From Gimesia alba (GTDB lineage: Bacteria; Planctomycetota; Planctomycetia; Planctomycetales; Planctomycetaceae): 64,000 bases of DNA. How positions within the stretch are numbered: the stretch's first letter is position 1; every line of letters starts with the position of its first letter. Location: assembly GCF_007744675.1 (NCBI RefSeq), contig NZ_CP036269.1, positions 1,689,501 to 1,753,500 of the forward strand, written 5' to 3'. A program made the position numbers and the translations under genes. Below are positions 39,212 through 49,800 of the stretch, piece by piece. The notes beneath the pieces were generated by a model, which saw only the letters and a list, made by a program, of their open reading frames with translations, did not search any database and was not told the DNA's origin.

Positions 39212-40369
39212 CTATGCAATTTCGACCCATTGCTTGTCTTTCGCACTTTGCAGAACGGCGTCGCAGACTTTCTGAGTCTCAAGTGCCGCTCTGAAGTCAG
39301 GTTGAGTTGGCTTGCCTGAATCCAGTCCCTGGAAGAAGTCAGCCAGAGCATTCGTAAAGGTGTGCTCATAGCCGATCGTACAGCCCGGAACCCACCAGTG
39401 ATCCATGTAGGGATGCTCAAAGTTCGTGACATGAATCCGGCGCCAACCGGTGACATGATCTTCGACTTTCTGCCCTGTGGTAGGATTCGCATATTCAAAA
39501 TACTGCAGAATCTGTGGATCTTCCAGGTCGAAGAAGACAGAGCCGTCTTCGCCGTTCAATTCGAAGGTATTGAAGTTCTTACGTCCGCGGGCATAGCGTG
39601 AGCTTTCAAAGGTTCCCATGGAGCCATTCGCAAACCGGGCTAAGAACATGCAGGCGTCATCGATTTCCACTTTGGTCTTTTCGCCGGTTTCCTGGTGAAC
39701 GCGTTCTTTGACAAACGTCTCTGTTGCTGCAGAAACCGAAGTGATTGGCCCATTGAGCCAGATCGCAGAATCAATCGAGTGGGCCAGCAGATCGCCGGTC
39801 ACGCCGCTACCGGCGACTTTGGCGTCCAGTCTCCAGAGGGTCGCACCACCCTGGGGAACGTCTTCCGCGATCGTCCAGTCCTGCAGGTACTGAGCCCTGT
39901 AGTGGAAGGGACGACCGATCCGTTTTTCATCGACCAGTTGCTTGGCCAGAGAAATGGCGGGAACGCGACGGTAGTTAAACCAGACCATGTTTGCCACACC
40001 TGCTTTTTCGATGGCATCGGTCATGGCGACGGCTTCTGCCGTATTCATGGCAAGTGGTTTTTCACAGAGAACCATTTTGCCTGCTTCCGCAGCAGCGATG
40101 GCGATATCGTGGTGTGAGTTGTTGGGGGTGGTGATATCGATCAGGTCGATGTCATCCCGTTCGATCAGCTTGCGCCAATCGGTTTCATAGGATTCCCAGC
40201 CCCAGTTATCTGCGAAGTCTTTGATTTTATCTTCGCTACGGGCACAACAGGCCTGCAGAACAGGTGTGTGTTCGATATCAAAAAATTTGCCGACTTGTCT
40301 ATAAGCATTAGAGTGGGTTCGTCCCATGAATCCGTAGCCGATCAGACCGACGCGTACTGGCTTGGTCAT
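39212..40369 (-). CDS. Gfo/Idh/MocA family oxidoreductase
   Basis: A 385-residue NAD(P)-dependent dehydrogenase. The Rossmann motif is [17 protein letters not shown], and the catalytic EKP motif lies in [10 protein letters not shown]. The C-terminal alpha/beta domain contains [13 protein letters not shown] with the conserved His. GGAG precedes the ATG. It is the last gene of a three-gene operon with a TIM-barrel isomerase and a cupin protein, and probably oxidises a sugar or inositol-like polyol. The substrate is not determined. Confidence 0.94.
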   Translation of the reverse strand: MTKPVRVGLIGYGFMGRTHSNAYRQVGKFFDIEHTPVLQACCARSEDKIKDFADNWGWESYETDWRKLIERDDIDLIDITTPNNSHHDIAIAAAEAGKMVLCEKPLAMNTAEAVAMTDAIEKAGVANMVWFNYRRVPAISLAKQLVDEKRIGRPFHYRAQYLQDWTIAEDVPQGGATLWRLDAKVAGSGVTGDLLAHSIDSAIWLNGPITSVSAATETFVKERVHQETGEKTKVEIDDACMFLARFANGSMGTFESSRYARGRKNFNTFELNGEDGSVFFDLEDPQILQYFEYANPTTGQKVEDHVTGWRRIHVTNFEHPYMDHWWVPGCTIGYEHTFTNALADFFQGLDSGKPTQPDFRAALETQKVCDAVLQSAKDKQWVEIA

Positions 40370-40429
40370 TGGTGTGACTCCTTGTAGATTTTAAAAATTA
40401 AAATGAAAATGAGAGTGTAAAGGAAACGA

Positions 40430-41497
40430 TTACGACCAGCCGTGAGCGTCTCTGACGTTAATCATTGCTTCCAGGATGTCGTTCCAGGTCTGGGGGTTCA
40501 TCATGACTTCATTGGAAAACATGCAACCATCCCAGCAGATGTGCTGAAACTTCTTCGTGGGGTTGCCGTTTTCGTCACGTAACCAGTAACCGGCCCGTTT
40601 AACGATATCAAGCTTGCCGTTAGGGTCTTTGGGCAGGCAGTGTCTACCTGTTTTGTCATGCGATCCGGTGCCGTGAACGGTGCCGTCGTTCTGAGCCACA
40701 TGGAAATCGATCGTCCAGGGACGCAGGGCATCGGTCAGGGTTTTATAGGCGGCATCAAAAGTGGCTTCATCGTTCCAGTCGAAGTCTTCCGGAAGGAGAC
40801 GATCCTCGGGGGCGTTGTAACCCATCAGGTAGAGCAGAGTATGCGACATGTCAGCCTGAAAGCCGAGTACATCGGGGCGATCGACCAGTTCCAGGAGTTG
40901 AACCATGCGTTTCCAGCTATGCATGCCACCCCAGCAGATTTCCCCTTCTGCTGCCAGACGCTCGCCATGATCGGCGGCGATATCGGCGGCTTGTTTGAAG
41001 GTGTCTGCGATTTTGGCCTGATTGCCTTCCGGATCTTCGATCCATTCACCGGGGCCGGCGGCAGAGTCGATACGAACGACGCCGTAAGGCCGAACGCCAA
41101 GCTCACGTAGTTTTTTAGCAATGCCGCATCCTTTGCGAACCTGTTCCAGGAACTGGCCACGTTCTTCGTCGCTACCCATGGCGGAGCCACCACCGGTGGG
41201 AGGCCAGACCGGAGCGACGACCGAGCCGATGACCAGATTGCGGGACTGCACTTTTTCGGCAAGTTGCTTCAGGTCATCATCGCTGGAATCAATGCTGACG
41301 TGCGGGTCAAACAGGAACAGATCAGTTCCGTCGAACTTGATGCCATCCACTTCGGCGGCAGCGGTCAGGTCGAGCATGGTATCCAGGTCAATTGGTGGTT
41401 CTGAGTCGGGGCCTTTTCCAACGACGCCCGGCCAGGCTGCGTTATGAAGCTTGGGGAGGGGGTTAGCTGTGTGATCACTCATGAGATGGTCTTTCAT
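40430..41497 (-). CDS. Sugar phosphate isomerase/epimerase (xylose isomerase-like TIM barrel)
   Basis: A 355-residue TIM-barrel protein of the AP-endonuclease-2/xylose isomerase fold. Metal ligands are suggested by [18 protein letters not shown] and [10 protein letters not shown]. The second in-frame ATG, at 41482, is an alternative start, and neither has a clear ribosome site. It lies between the cupin gene (69-base gap) and the Gfo/Idh gene (60-base gap) and is likely to act on the same sugar or polyol. Confidence 0.88.
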   Translation of the reverse strand: MKDHLMSDHTANPLPKLHNAAWPGVVGKGPDSEPPIDLDTMLDLTAAAEVDGIKFDGTDLFLFDPHVSIDSSDDDLKQLAEKVQSRNLVIGSVVAPVWPPTGGGSAMGSDEERGQFLEQVRKGCGIAKKLRELGVRPYGVVRIDSAAGPGEWIEDPEGNQAKIADTFKQAADIAADHGERLAAEGEICWGGMHSWKRMVQLLELVDRPDVLGFQADMSHTLLYLMGYNAPEDRLLPEDFDWNDEATFDAAYKTLTDALRPWTIDFHVAQNDGTVHGTGSHDKTGRHCLPKDPNGKLDIVKRAGYWLRDENGNPTKKFQHICWDGCMFSNEVMMNPQTWNDILEAMINVRDAHGWS

Positions 41498-41566
41498 GTT
41501 AGCAGGAATTAGAAGATCAAAAAGAAACTGCCCGAGAGTTCGGGCAGCTCTGTGTGGCTGATCAGA

Positions 41567-42790
41567 TTATTTTTGGTATTCACCGATATTGGGAGCACTG
41601 GGGCAGGCATCAGGGCCGAAGTAACGGAGTGAAACCAATGGTTCACTGCCCGTGTTTTCAATCGTAACGCCTTCCTGAGCGGTTTTCTCTGTCACGAAGA
41701 CTTCGTCTTCTGTCATTTCTCTGAAGCGGATCATGGCAGGTGTCTGCAGTCTCAGTTTCCCGATTGTGCCTTCACCCTGGACTGTGATCCAGCTGTATGC
41801 GCCGGAGTCTTTGATGGTGACTTTGCATCCCGGGTCGACGGTCAATTCCTTCGCGGTGAATAACTGCTCGCCTTTGACTTTGCCGTAAACAATCCAGCGG
41901 TCAACATAGCCGTCGGCTGCGGTATCGCCGATCGAAATAGGCTCGAGGTAATTGTTGGCTTTGAAATTGGGATCGACGTTAGCTTCCCAGTCGAGGGCAT
42001 CGACGAGATAGGCGTTGTCGTCGTGTTTGTTTTCAGGGAAGTCTTTGGTCAACAGCGAGCGTGGTACGGCCCGGCCTTCGACCATCGATTGATACATGCC
42101 GAAGACGTCACTGCCCCACTGTGGTTCGTAGGTAACGAGACTTCCGGGAGCGTGCAGGACGCAGGGAGGAATCAACCAGCCGGTACCCGGTTTGAGGCGA
42201 TACGCTTTAGAGAGATCGAGAATTCCGTTATCCCCGTCATTCCAGCGATCCAGGCAGTCGATGACATCCTGTTTGGTGGTGCCTGGTTCCAGCCCCATGA
42301 AGGTGTAGGGGAAGTTGTTTCCGATGGCATTCATCTGGGGAGGGAAGTAATACGATTCGGGTTTTCCTTCCTGGCCAACCAGTGCAGCCTGTTCGGCATT
42401 CTGGTGCATGTGGTGAGGAATCGGTCCCATATTGTCAAAGAACTTGGAGTAAACGGGCCAGCGATTGTATTTGCCCCAGATCGAATCGCCAATGACTTCG
42501 GCACCCAGTTCAGCGATGGCATCTCGCAGAGTGAACTTTTCACCGCCGAAGACACAGTAGCTCAAACCTTCATCATCTGGTGCGCCTTCGTTGGTGGCGA
42601 CGGTTGTGGAGCCAAACCAGCGCTCATCGATACCGCCCCGATGGGTTCCCAAGGCGTAGTAGTCATTAGGATGCAGTTTCAAACGACGACCGGGTTGAAG
42701 AAACGAGCGGGGGACCCATGTTGGGGACAAGCGTAAAATTCCACCACCTTCAGTCAGCGCATCGGCGGCTAGCTTGGCAACGTTAGACAT
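41567..42790 (-). CDS. Cupin-fold sugar isomerase-like protein
   Basis: A 407-residue cytoplasmic protein. Metal ligands characteristic of type I mannose-6-phosphate isomerases appear in PIPHHMHQNAEQA and later in IPPCVLHAPGS. EPQWGSDVFGM follows. The family is probably a distant relative of mannose-6-phosphate isomerase, but sugar specificity is not clear. GAGGAAAG before the ATG fixes the start. It is the first gene of the three-gene operon. Confidence 0.83.
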   Translation of the reverse strand: MSNVAKLAADALTEGGGILRLSPTWVPRSFLQPGRRLKLHPNDYYALGTHRGGIDERWFGSTTVATNEGAPDDEGLSYCVFGGEKFTLRDAIAELGAEVIGDSIWGKYNRWPVYSKFFDNMGPIPHHMHQNAEQAALVGQEGKPESYYFPPQMNAIGNNFPYTFMGLEPGTTKQDVIDCLDRWNDGDNGILDLSKAYRLKPGTGWLIPPCVLHAPGSLVTYEPQWGSDVFGMYQSMVEGRAVPRSLLTKDFPENKHDDNAYLVDALDWEANVDPNFKANNYLEPISIGDTAADGYVDRWIVYGKVKGEQLFTAKELTVDPGCKVTIKDSGAYSWITVQGEGTIGKLRLQTPAMIRFREMTEDEVFVTEKTAQEGVTIENTGSEPLVSLRYFGPDACPSAPNIGEYQK

Positions 42791-43306
42791 TCTTTCCTCT
42801 TCTTATTCCATGTTGCACTGGTGGGTGTCCATGTGAACCACTGGCGGCTCGATACAAAACCGCCGTTTGATCAGGAACTCGGAACACTGGCAAATTGAAT
42901 TGCTGTTGTTAAAAAATGACTTGAATCACTGGTTTTATTGTGATGTTTAAGAATGTTTTTGAAAAGGAAACCGAATTGATTTTGCGGCTAATTTGAAAGA
43001 ATGACATTCATTTCCCATGTGGGCGTTGACTTTGTTAATTCTAAATAATCATTATAAAATCAGAAGTTTGGTGGGGAAATTTGAAACAGATCCCATTTCT
43101 GTTGCATTATCGTCTGTGGTCTGCTTTTGTTTGTTTCCCTGGTGGAATAGGATCCTGAAAAAATGGAGAACTCTGGCGATCCTTGCCGAGTCAATCCTTG
43201 TCGTCTTCTTATTCACGCTTCAGATTGTATGATGTTTTCAATGTGCTCAGGCAGACACCTGTTTCAGGGTTTGCCGCTTCTTAGAGTTTAGTCGGATCAG
43301 GAAACA
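42791..43306. other. 516-base region between the sugar operon and argC
   Basis: No gene is supported; an open frame at 43017-43232 encodes a hydrophobic peptide but lacks a ribosome site. An imperfect repeat ATCAC/GTGAT lies near 42924-42943, and AT-rich promoter-like sequence occurs near 43028-43065. No arginine-type operator was recognised. Confidence 0.4.
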
Positions 43307-44320
43307 ATGACAAAAGTTGCCATAATGGGAGCCACAGGTTATGCGGCTCTGGAGTTGATTAAAATTCTGCTGCGAAATTCGGATGTGGAAATCGTCGCGT
43401 TGACGTCCCGTTCGGAGTCAGCGCCACATATCAGTGAAATTCATCCTTGCCTCGAAGGACGCCTGGATTTGCGTTGTGAAGCACTGACCCCGGCTGAGAT
43501 TGCGGATCGGGCAGACTTTGTGTTTTGTGCCTTGCCTCATGTAGCGAGCATGGAAGTCATTCCCGATTTACTGGCGGATGGCTGCCGAGTGGTTGATTTG
43601 AGTGCCGACTACCGCTTGAGTGATCCGGCCGTGTATGAAAAATGGTATCACCATGTGCACATCGATCCGACCCGGTTAGGAAGTACTGTGTATGGTTTGC
43701 CCGAACTCTGGGCTGAGAAAATTCCCTCTGCCGATCTGATTGCCAATCCGGGCTGTTATACCAGCACAGCCATTTTGGGGCTGGCGCCGTTAATGGCAAA
43801 AGGGTTGGTAGAACCAACGGGGATCATTATTGACGCCAAAAGCGGCGTCAGTGGTGCAGGACGAAATCCCAAACTGGGGACGCTCTATCCTGAATGCAAC
43901 GAAAGTATTACCGCTTATGGTGTGGGGACACACCGTCACACTCCGGAAATTGAAGAAGTACTCACCACGGTGGGGGGAAAAGAGGTCAAAGTGACGTTTA
44001 CTCCCCATCTGACGCCGATGAACCGGGGAATTCTGGCGACCATGTATCCCCGATTGACAGAAGCTGTCAGTCGCGACGCGATACTAGACATTTATCGTGC
44101 CTTTTATCAGGGGAAGCCGTTTGTGCGGGTGATTGATCGAATTCCCGCTACCAAAGACGTGGCGGGGACAAATTATTGTGACATTTCCGTGCAGTTTGCC
44201 GGCGATCAATTGATCGTCTTTTCAGCGACCGATAATTTGATCAAGGGTGCTGCCGGTGTTGCCGTTCAGAACTTTAATTTGATGGCGGGTTACCCTGAAA
44301 CAACGGGTTTAATCGTCTGA
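43307..44320 (+). CDS. argC: N-acetyl-gamma-glutamyl-phosphate reductase
   Basis: A 337-residue NADP-dependent enzyme of arginine synthesis that reduces N-acetylglutamyl phosphate to the semialdehyde. The N-terminal nucleotide motif is [10 protein letters not shown], and the catalytic Cys lies in [20 protein letters not shown] and AGVAVQNFN are also characteristic. argJ follows after 22 bases, so the two genes form an operon. Confidence 0.96.
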   Translation: MTKVAIMGATGYAALELIKILLRNSDVEIVALTSRSESAPHISEIHPCLEGRLDLRCEALTPAEIADRADFVFCALPHVASMEVIPDLLADGCRVVDLSADYRLSDPAVYEKWYHHVHIDPTRLGSTVYGLPELWAEKIPSADLIANPGCYTSTAILGLAPLMAKGLVEPTGIIIDAKSGVSGAGRNPKLGTLYPECNESITAYGVGTHRHTPEIEEVLTTVGGKEVKVTFTPHLTPMNRGILATMYPRLTEAVSRDAILDIYRAFYQGKPFVRVIDRIPATKDVAGTNYCDISVQFAGDQLIVFSATDNLIKGAAGVAVQNFNLMAGYPETTGLIV

Positions 44321-44342
44321 AATTTCTTATATCGTCAAGGAG

Positions 44343-45548
44343 ATGCAGTTGACTGCTGAAATGATTTTACCCCAGGGGTTTCGTGCGGCTGGCCTGGCTT
44401 GTGGCATCAAGAAAGATAAATCGACCTTTGATTTATCTTTGTTTGCTTCTGATGTGCCCTGTTGTGGCGCGGGTGTGTTTACGAAGAATCAGGTGTGTGG
44501 GGCTCCTGTGAAAGTTTCGCGCGAACGCGTTCCCGGCGAATCGGTTCGTGCAGTCGTAATTAACTCCGGAAATGCGAATGCCTGCACCGGGGAGCGCGGG
44601 ATCGAAGATGCAAAGTGGATGACCAGCCTGGTGGCGGACGGCTTATCGCTTGCGGAAGAAGAAGTCCTGGTCTGTTCAACAGGAGTAATCGGCCACTTTC
44701 TGCCGCGTGCGCCTCTGGAACAGGGGATTCCGGAAGTCGTGCGGCAGCTGGATTCCGGGGCGCGGGCATTTCGGCAGGCAGCGACGGGAATGATGACAAC
44801 GGATACCGTTCCCAAGCAGGCAACGCATGCACTTTCAATTGGTGGGACTACCGTGCGAGTGAGTGGTGCGGCGAAAGGAGCCGCGATGATTGCGCCGAAT
44901 ATGGCAACGATGTTGTCGGTGATTATGACCGACGCGCCGCTCAATTCGGCTCAAGCCGATCAACTATTGCGAAATGCCGTCAATCGCAGCTTCAATTGTG
45001 TTTCCGTTGAAGGGCATACGAGTACGAGCGATACGGTGATCTTATTGGCGAATGGCGCAGCGGGAGCCGCTGAACTGTCTGATCAGGAACTGAGTGATTT
45101 GCAGTCGGCAATCGATGAAGTGGCTATGGAACTGGGGCAGGCCATCATTCGCGATGCAGAAGGAGCCGACCATTTTATTACAATTGAAGTCTCGGGGGCA
45201 AAGCTGAGAGAGGATGCGTTTGAAATCGCCCGGACGATTGCCAATGATGCGTTGGTCAAAACGGCGATTACCGGTGCGGACCCGAACTGGGGGCGGATTG
45301 TTTCCGCCACTGGTCGGACCAGCGTCAAACTGACTGAACGGGATATTCTGCTGCAGATCAACGGTAGTTTAATTTATGAGAATGGACAGCCTGTCGACTT
45401 TGATGAGCAGGCGGTCTCTGATGGTCTGCGTAAGAACCGTGATGTGTTGATTCAGGTGCAGCTGCCGTTTGGGGATGAGTCGGTGGTATTCTGGACCAGC
45501 GATCTGACGCAGGAATATGTGCGTCTGAATTCAGAGTATACAACCTGA
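44343..45548 (+). CDS. argJ: Glutamate N-acetyltransferase / ornithine acetyltransferase ArgJ
   Basis: A 401-residue enzyme that recycles the acetyl group in arginine synthesis and, when bifunctional, also makes N-acetylglutamate. It self-cleaves at the Ala-Thr bond in APNMATML; Thr189 becomes the new N-terminus and nucleophile. EGHTSTSDT and DPNWGRI are further hallmarks. The AAGGAG directly abuts the ATG at 44343; a TTG at 44349 would have better spacing and may be the true start. Second gene of the argCJ operon. Confidence 0.95.
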   Translation: MQLTAEMILPQGFRAAGLACGIKKDKSTFDLSLFASDVPCCGAGVFTKNQVCGAPVKVSRERVPGESVRAVVINSGNANACTGERGIEDAKWMTSLVADGLSLAEEEVLVCSTGVIGHFLPRAPLEQGIPEVVRQLDSGARAFRQAATGMMTTDTVPKQATHALSIGGTTVRVSGAAKGAAMIAPNMATMLSVIMTDAPLNSAQADQLLRNAVNRSFNCVSVEGHTSTSDTVILLANGAAGAAELSDQELSDLQSAIDEVAMELGQAIIRDAEGADHFITIEVSGAKLREDAFEIARTIANDALVKTAITGADPNWGRIVSATGRTSVKLTERDILLQINGSLIYENGQPVDFDEQAVSDGLRKNRDVLIQVQLPFGDESVVFWTSDLTQEYVRLNSEYTT

Positions 45549-45561
45549 TCGTTGGGTGTCT

Positions 45562-45600
45562 AAAAAAAGAGTGGGAGCATTCCGAAAAACGCTCCCACTC
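45562..45600 (-). terminator. Terminator of the cysteine-motif protein gene
   Basis: GAGTGGGAGC pairs with GCTCCCACTC. On the reverse strand the stem is followed by seven Ts, so it ends the gene at 45667-46104. It may also slow transcription leaving argJ. Confidence 0.9.
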
Positions 45601-45666
45601 CTGTATCTGACTTACTTTAAAGCGACATCATGCTGGCCCGGATGTGCATGATGTCGTAAAGCAATA

Positions 45667-46104
45667 CTAGTCTTTCTTTGTCACTTTGAAGCCTTTAGCA
45701 AAAGCTTTGTCGTTGAAGATCAATTTGATCTGCTCATCGCCTGTTGCTTTGGCTGCTTTTCCTTTGCATCCACCACAGCAGAACTGCACTTTGGTACCAG
45801 CAACGGTCACTTCCTGAGCTGGGTTAACAGGTTTGCCAGCGAAGGGGCATTTAACCTGTTTGGCTTGCTTGGTAGCAACCAGTTGCAGGTTTGCTTTGGC
45901 AGCAAATTTAGCAGGGTTTGCTGTGAATGCTTTTTTGCAGTTTCCACAGCAGAGGCTGACGGTAGCCCCTTTGTAATCGACGGTGCATTTCGGGTTGGCT
46001 GGTTTTCCGGCAACCGGGCAGACGGCTTTGCCTTCTGCAGCAAAAGTCTGACCTGCAAATGCAACGACAGCCAATAAGGCGGCGATTGATAGAACTTGAC
46101 GCAT
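45667..46104 (-). CDS. Exported tandem YHS-like cysteine-motif protein
   Basis: A 145-residue protein from the ATG at 46104, with AAGGAG upstream. A signal peptide ends near FAAEGK. Two repeats follow: VCPVAGKPANPKC...LCCGNC and KCPFAGKPVNPA...FCCGGC, each with a CP-x-A-G-K-P and a CCG-x-C. The spacing resembles YHS-type metal-binding modules. The C-terminus is lysine-rich. Periplasmic binding of a soft metal such as copper is plausible but not shown. It lies 190 bases from a second cysteine-rich gene. Confidence 0.83.
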   Translation of the reverse strand: MRQVLSIAALLAVVAFAGQTFAAEGKAVCPVAGKPANPKCTVDYKGATVSLCCGNCKKAFTANPAKFAAKANLQLVATKQAKQVKCPFAGKPVNPAQEVTVAGTKVQFCCGGCKGKAAKATGDEQIKLIFNDKAFAKGFKVTKKD

Positions 46105-46293
46105 GGGTTTCTCCTTGAAAGTAAAAAAGTGTAGTTGTCTCAAAATTTGGAACAAAACATATCCGAGAAGCGGGTCCGTTCTGAGTTTCCTGAAGTGAAA
46201 AATGTCATGCGACAGGAAGCAGCGCAGAGCTGGCCAGTGAAAGGCATGGCTCACGCAGAACGGATGAGGTTAATCCGATAGAAAAAGACGGAG

Positions 46294-46740
46294 TTAGATT
46301 AACCAGAGGCAGAAGTGCGCGCAAAACTCCCCTGCATCATAAGCATGAACAGGAGGACGCAACTCATATGAGCGTGTGGAAGCGGGGCGGGCTGAAAAGC
46401 AAAGTTCAGCCGTCAGATCAACTGACTCAAAATTTTCGCGAAGTTGACGAGCCAGTTCGGTGGATTTCACTGAAATCGTTGTCGCTGGCTGCTGAAAGGT
46501 TTGATTGCAGTGGCAGTTTTGCTTCTGGCACTGCATCTTGTCCTGTGTATCCTGTTTTTCGCGTTTCTGGGAAGCCTGGCAACAACAAGACTTCTGTTTT
46601 TTTGTCTGATTCGATCCTGCTTTACTACAGCAGCAGGCATTCGTCTGGCTGGACTGCTGCTGGCTGCATTCGCAACCCGAAACCGGGACGGCAGGCAGAG
46701 CCAGGGAGCCAATCAGAATCAGGACAAAAACACGATACAT
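46294..46740 (-). CDS. Cysteine-rich predicted lipoprotein
   Basis: About 148 residues from the ATG at 46740; an upstream TTG at 46755 is an alternative. The N-terminus is a signal peptide ending in PVSGCEC, a good lipobox. The next 60 residues are dominated by clusters CCC, CCC and QC...NCHC separated by Gln, Lys and Ser, 14 cysteines in total. The rest has no clear fold. Metal binding in the envelope is the obvious hypothesis. The gene is upstream of, and on the same strand as, the YHS-like gene. Confidence 0.75.
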   Translation of the reverse strand: MYRVFVLILIGSLALPAVPVSGCECSQQQSSQTNACCCSKAGSNQTKKQKSCCCQASQKREKQDTQDKMQCQKQNCHCNQTFQQPATTISVKSTELARQLRENFESVDLTAELCFSARPASTRSYELRPPVHAYDAGEFCAHFCLWLI

Positions 46741-46830
46741 TACTGCTCTCTTCAAATCGGGATGAGAGAAACGTTCAGGTGTGAAACTACATCATTGTAT
46801 TTTTATGCGTTTCATTTCGCAAGTGGATTT

Positions 46831-49800
46831 CTAATTCTTTTTAGGGGGCGGTTCCGGAACCGGATGGATCTCCGGGTGCCGAACAGCAAGTTCATCGGCA
46901 TCATATAGCCGAATTCTTGCACCATAGGTCAGGATTTCAATCATTTTTTGCTGTTGATCGGTATTGATTGCCCGGATATTGGAATCGACAGGGGCTTCCC
47001 AGGTCAGGAGATTTTTTCCTGATTGCTTATTCAAGGCCTGTAAACTGAAGATGCTGGTATGGCGGTTTCCAATCTGTCTGTATTCACGGGAGACAAGCAG
47101 GATGACAGGCAGCAGATTTTGCTGGTTGAGAACCAGGTGTTGTTTCTTTACTTCCTGGTTCCAAAGCCGTTTTCCAGTCTGGCGATCATAAACATACAAC
47201 TTTCCATTGATGGGAATCGCAGGGACATTGACGGAGATGGAATTGTGTGTCTGTGTATGGCCGACGAGGTAGATGTAGTCGTGGTCGGTGACCAGATAGA
47301 ACTTTTTATGATTTTTGAGTTCTGCTTGCGTGAGCGATTCCAGAGACGATTTTTTCCCCGTTCTCAAGTCAACAATTGTGATTTCCCCTTTTGGTGTCAA
47401 AACTGACAGGTAGTGCTGGTTGAACAGCCCGAATTGAGAATCCGGGGGGAAGTCGATACTCCAGTTTTGTTCTTTTGACTGGGAGTGAAAACGGTAAACC
47501 GCGGTATGTCCTGGTTTCTGGCCAGGCCGTTTTTTGTCATTGGGCGATGAAATTGAAACGAAGGCTGTTTCGCCTTGATAGATTGCGTGTTGGAGATCAT
47601 CGCCTACCTGTGAGAGGGGAACCGGCTGGCCATCGCTGACACGCAGGACCTTTTTGGTGATCCGGTCTCTGGTAACGAGGTAGATCAGGTGATCGTCTCC
47701 CAGGACCCTGGTTTCATTATCGACGTTTTCATGCGTCCAGCGAATTTTTCCTGTTCTGGTATCGACCAGAATTATTTTGCGACGGCTATAGAAACAGGTG
47801 TAATCTGCATTGGCGGCAGCAATCATTCCCACATTACGAACCGCAATGGAGGGGTGATGACGATGCACCAGTGTGCTTACAGATTCCATTGAAGCGGGCG
47901 TCAATTGATACGCGTTGGAGTGGTAACGATTCGTCTGTTTCTTTTCCAACCTCTGACTCCAAATCAGCTTTTGGCCTACGAGATCAAAGCAGTGCAACAT
48001 ATCGCGGTGTTGCAGGATCAGATTGTGACCTACTACTTCACTTTCATTAAAGCCTGATGAGCGATTCAAATCAGAGGATCGGAGTGGAGTCGACCAGATC
48101 AGGTGTTTGCGATCAGGAGTGAAGATCGTGAGTCGATTCTGTTTCGGATCTACGATCAGTGTTCTGTTCTGGAAGAAGGGCAGGCTGGAATCACTCGTAT
48201 TCAATATGAATTCCCGAGCGGAATAATAGCGGGAAGGTTTCCCCACAATGAGAGTCAGTTGCTGTGGTCGCCAGGTTTTTTGTTGATCCCGTTCCAAATT
48301 TGTGAGGGAGGCCTGTTGTTTTTGTTTCAGAAACTGCTGGAGTGTCTGGTTTTCTGTGACCTGAAGATGGGGATCATACTCTGCAAGTCGTTCCAGGTAG
48401 TATTTTGCATCCTGATTCAACTGAAACTTCAGACAAAGTTCCGCCATGCGGGCCAGCCCCTGGGCTGCCAACTGTGGCTGATTCTGTTTTACCAAGCGTG
48501 TGAGCCAGAGCTCGGTCTCATAGAACTGGCCGGAGTTCATTGAAGCCGCAATGACTTTTTGTAATACCGGAAGTGTGGCTTGATGAAAGCCAAACTGTTG
48601 CAGGAAGCGTTCTTGTTGCCTTTGTTTCAGGCTTAAGACCTGTTGTACTCTTTGCTCGATTTGGAGTGAAAACTGTTCACGGTCTGTGGGGGTCGCCTGT
48701 TTCCAAAGATCGGTTGCCTGTCCTGCAATCCAGGAATCAATCTGTGTTTCGGTGGCAGCTGTCTGGAAGTATGTTTCTTCCGGTATCAGTGCCAGTTCCA
48801 TGAGTAACGCGATCGCATCAGAGAATTGTTCTTTGGCGGCGTAACGTTCAAACAGCAGTCTCTGGAGTTCGATCTGCTCGCTCTCTGAGCGGACTTGTTG
48901 TTTGAGTTGCTCGACGAGGTCATCATGTTTCTGGAAATCAGATCGGATCAGGGAAGAGAGACAGTTGATGGTCAGTTTTTGAAGTTGATTTCGATATTGA
49001 GCCGGCAGTTGCTTTTGATCAATTTGTTGTAATTTCAGAAGCGCTTCCGGGTAAGAGTGGCTCATCATCAACATTTCAGACTCTTTTAAGAGTGCCAGTG
49101 GGGCTTGCGTCTTTTGCTGTTTGATGCTTGCGATTTTTGCTTCGAATGACTGTTTTTGTTCATAGCTGACCAGGCCTGTTGCACTCAGTGAGAGAAATTG
49201 TCCATTTTGAATGATCAGGTTGCCCAGAGGCTGGTCATGAGTTTCGTTGAAAAGTTTATTGATGACCTTTCCGGATTTGACATCCAAAGTCCAGATTTGC
49301 CCACTTTGTAGCGGAATGTGTAGGCGCTGGTCTGCAATCACAGCCTGTCCGGATGGGGCGCCTGCTGATGCTTGAAATGCAGTGTTCCACTCTGTCTTAC
49401 CGGTCTTCAATGAAATCGCAGTCGCACTATTGGTTCCCACCAGCAGAATTCGATCATCCACTACACCTGCCAGATACAATGACGTTTCTTTGGCTCGTTT
49501 TGCCCAGCAGGGGGATCCGGTGATCAAATCCAGACAAACCAGAGTTTCACTGTCCGGGGGAGTGTAAACGACTTTGTTTCCGGAAATGACGGGGGCGGAA
49601 GGGCACCAGCGTTGATTGAGCTCTTCAATCGAAGTTTGCCGGATGCGATTGAAACGCTGGTTTGAGCTATTAGAGCCGTCGGTGACATATTGGGTTGACC
49701 AGAGGACCGAGTGATTCAGTCGGTCAATGGCTGTCACTAATCCAATTGTGGTAGGGCAGACGATGACACCCTGATCGATGGCAACAGGGGCAATCCACCA

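Noticed and set aside
43017..43232. 71-codon hydrophobic open frame before argC
   Set aside because: It could be a small membrane protein, but there is no ribosome site and AT-rich intergenic DNA readily gives hydrophobic frames.
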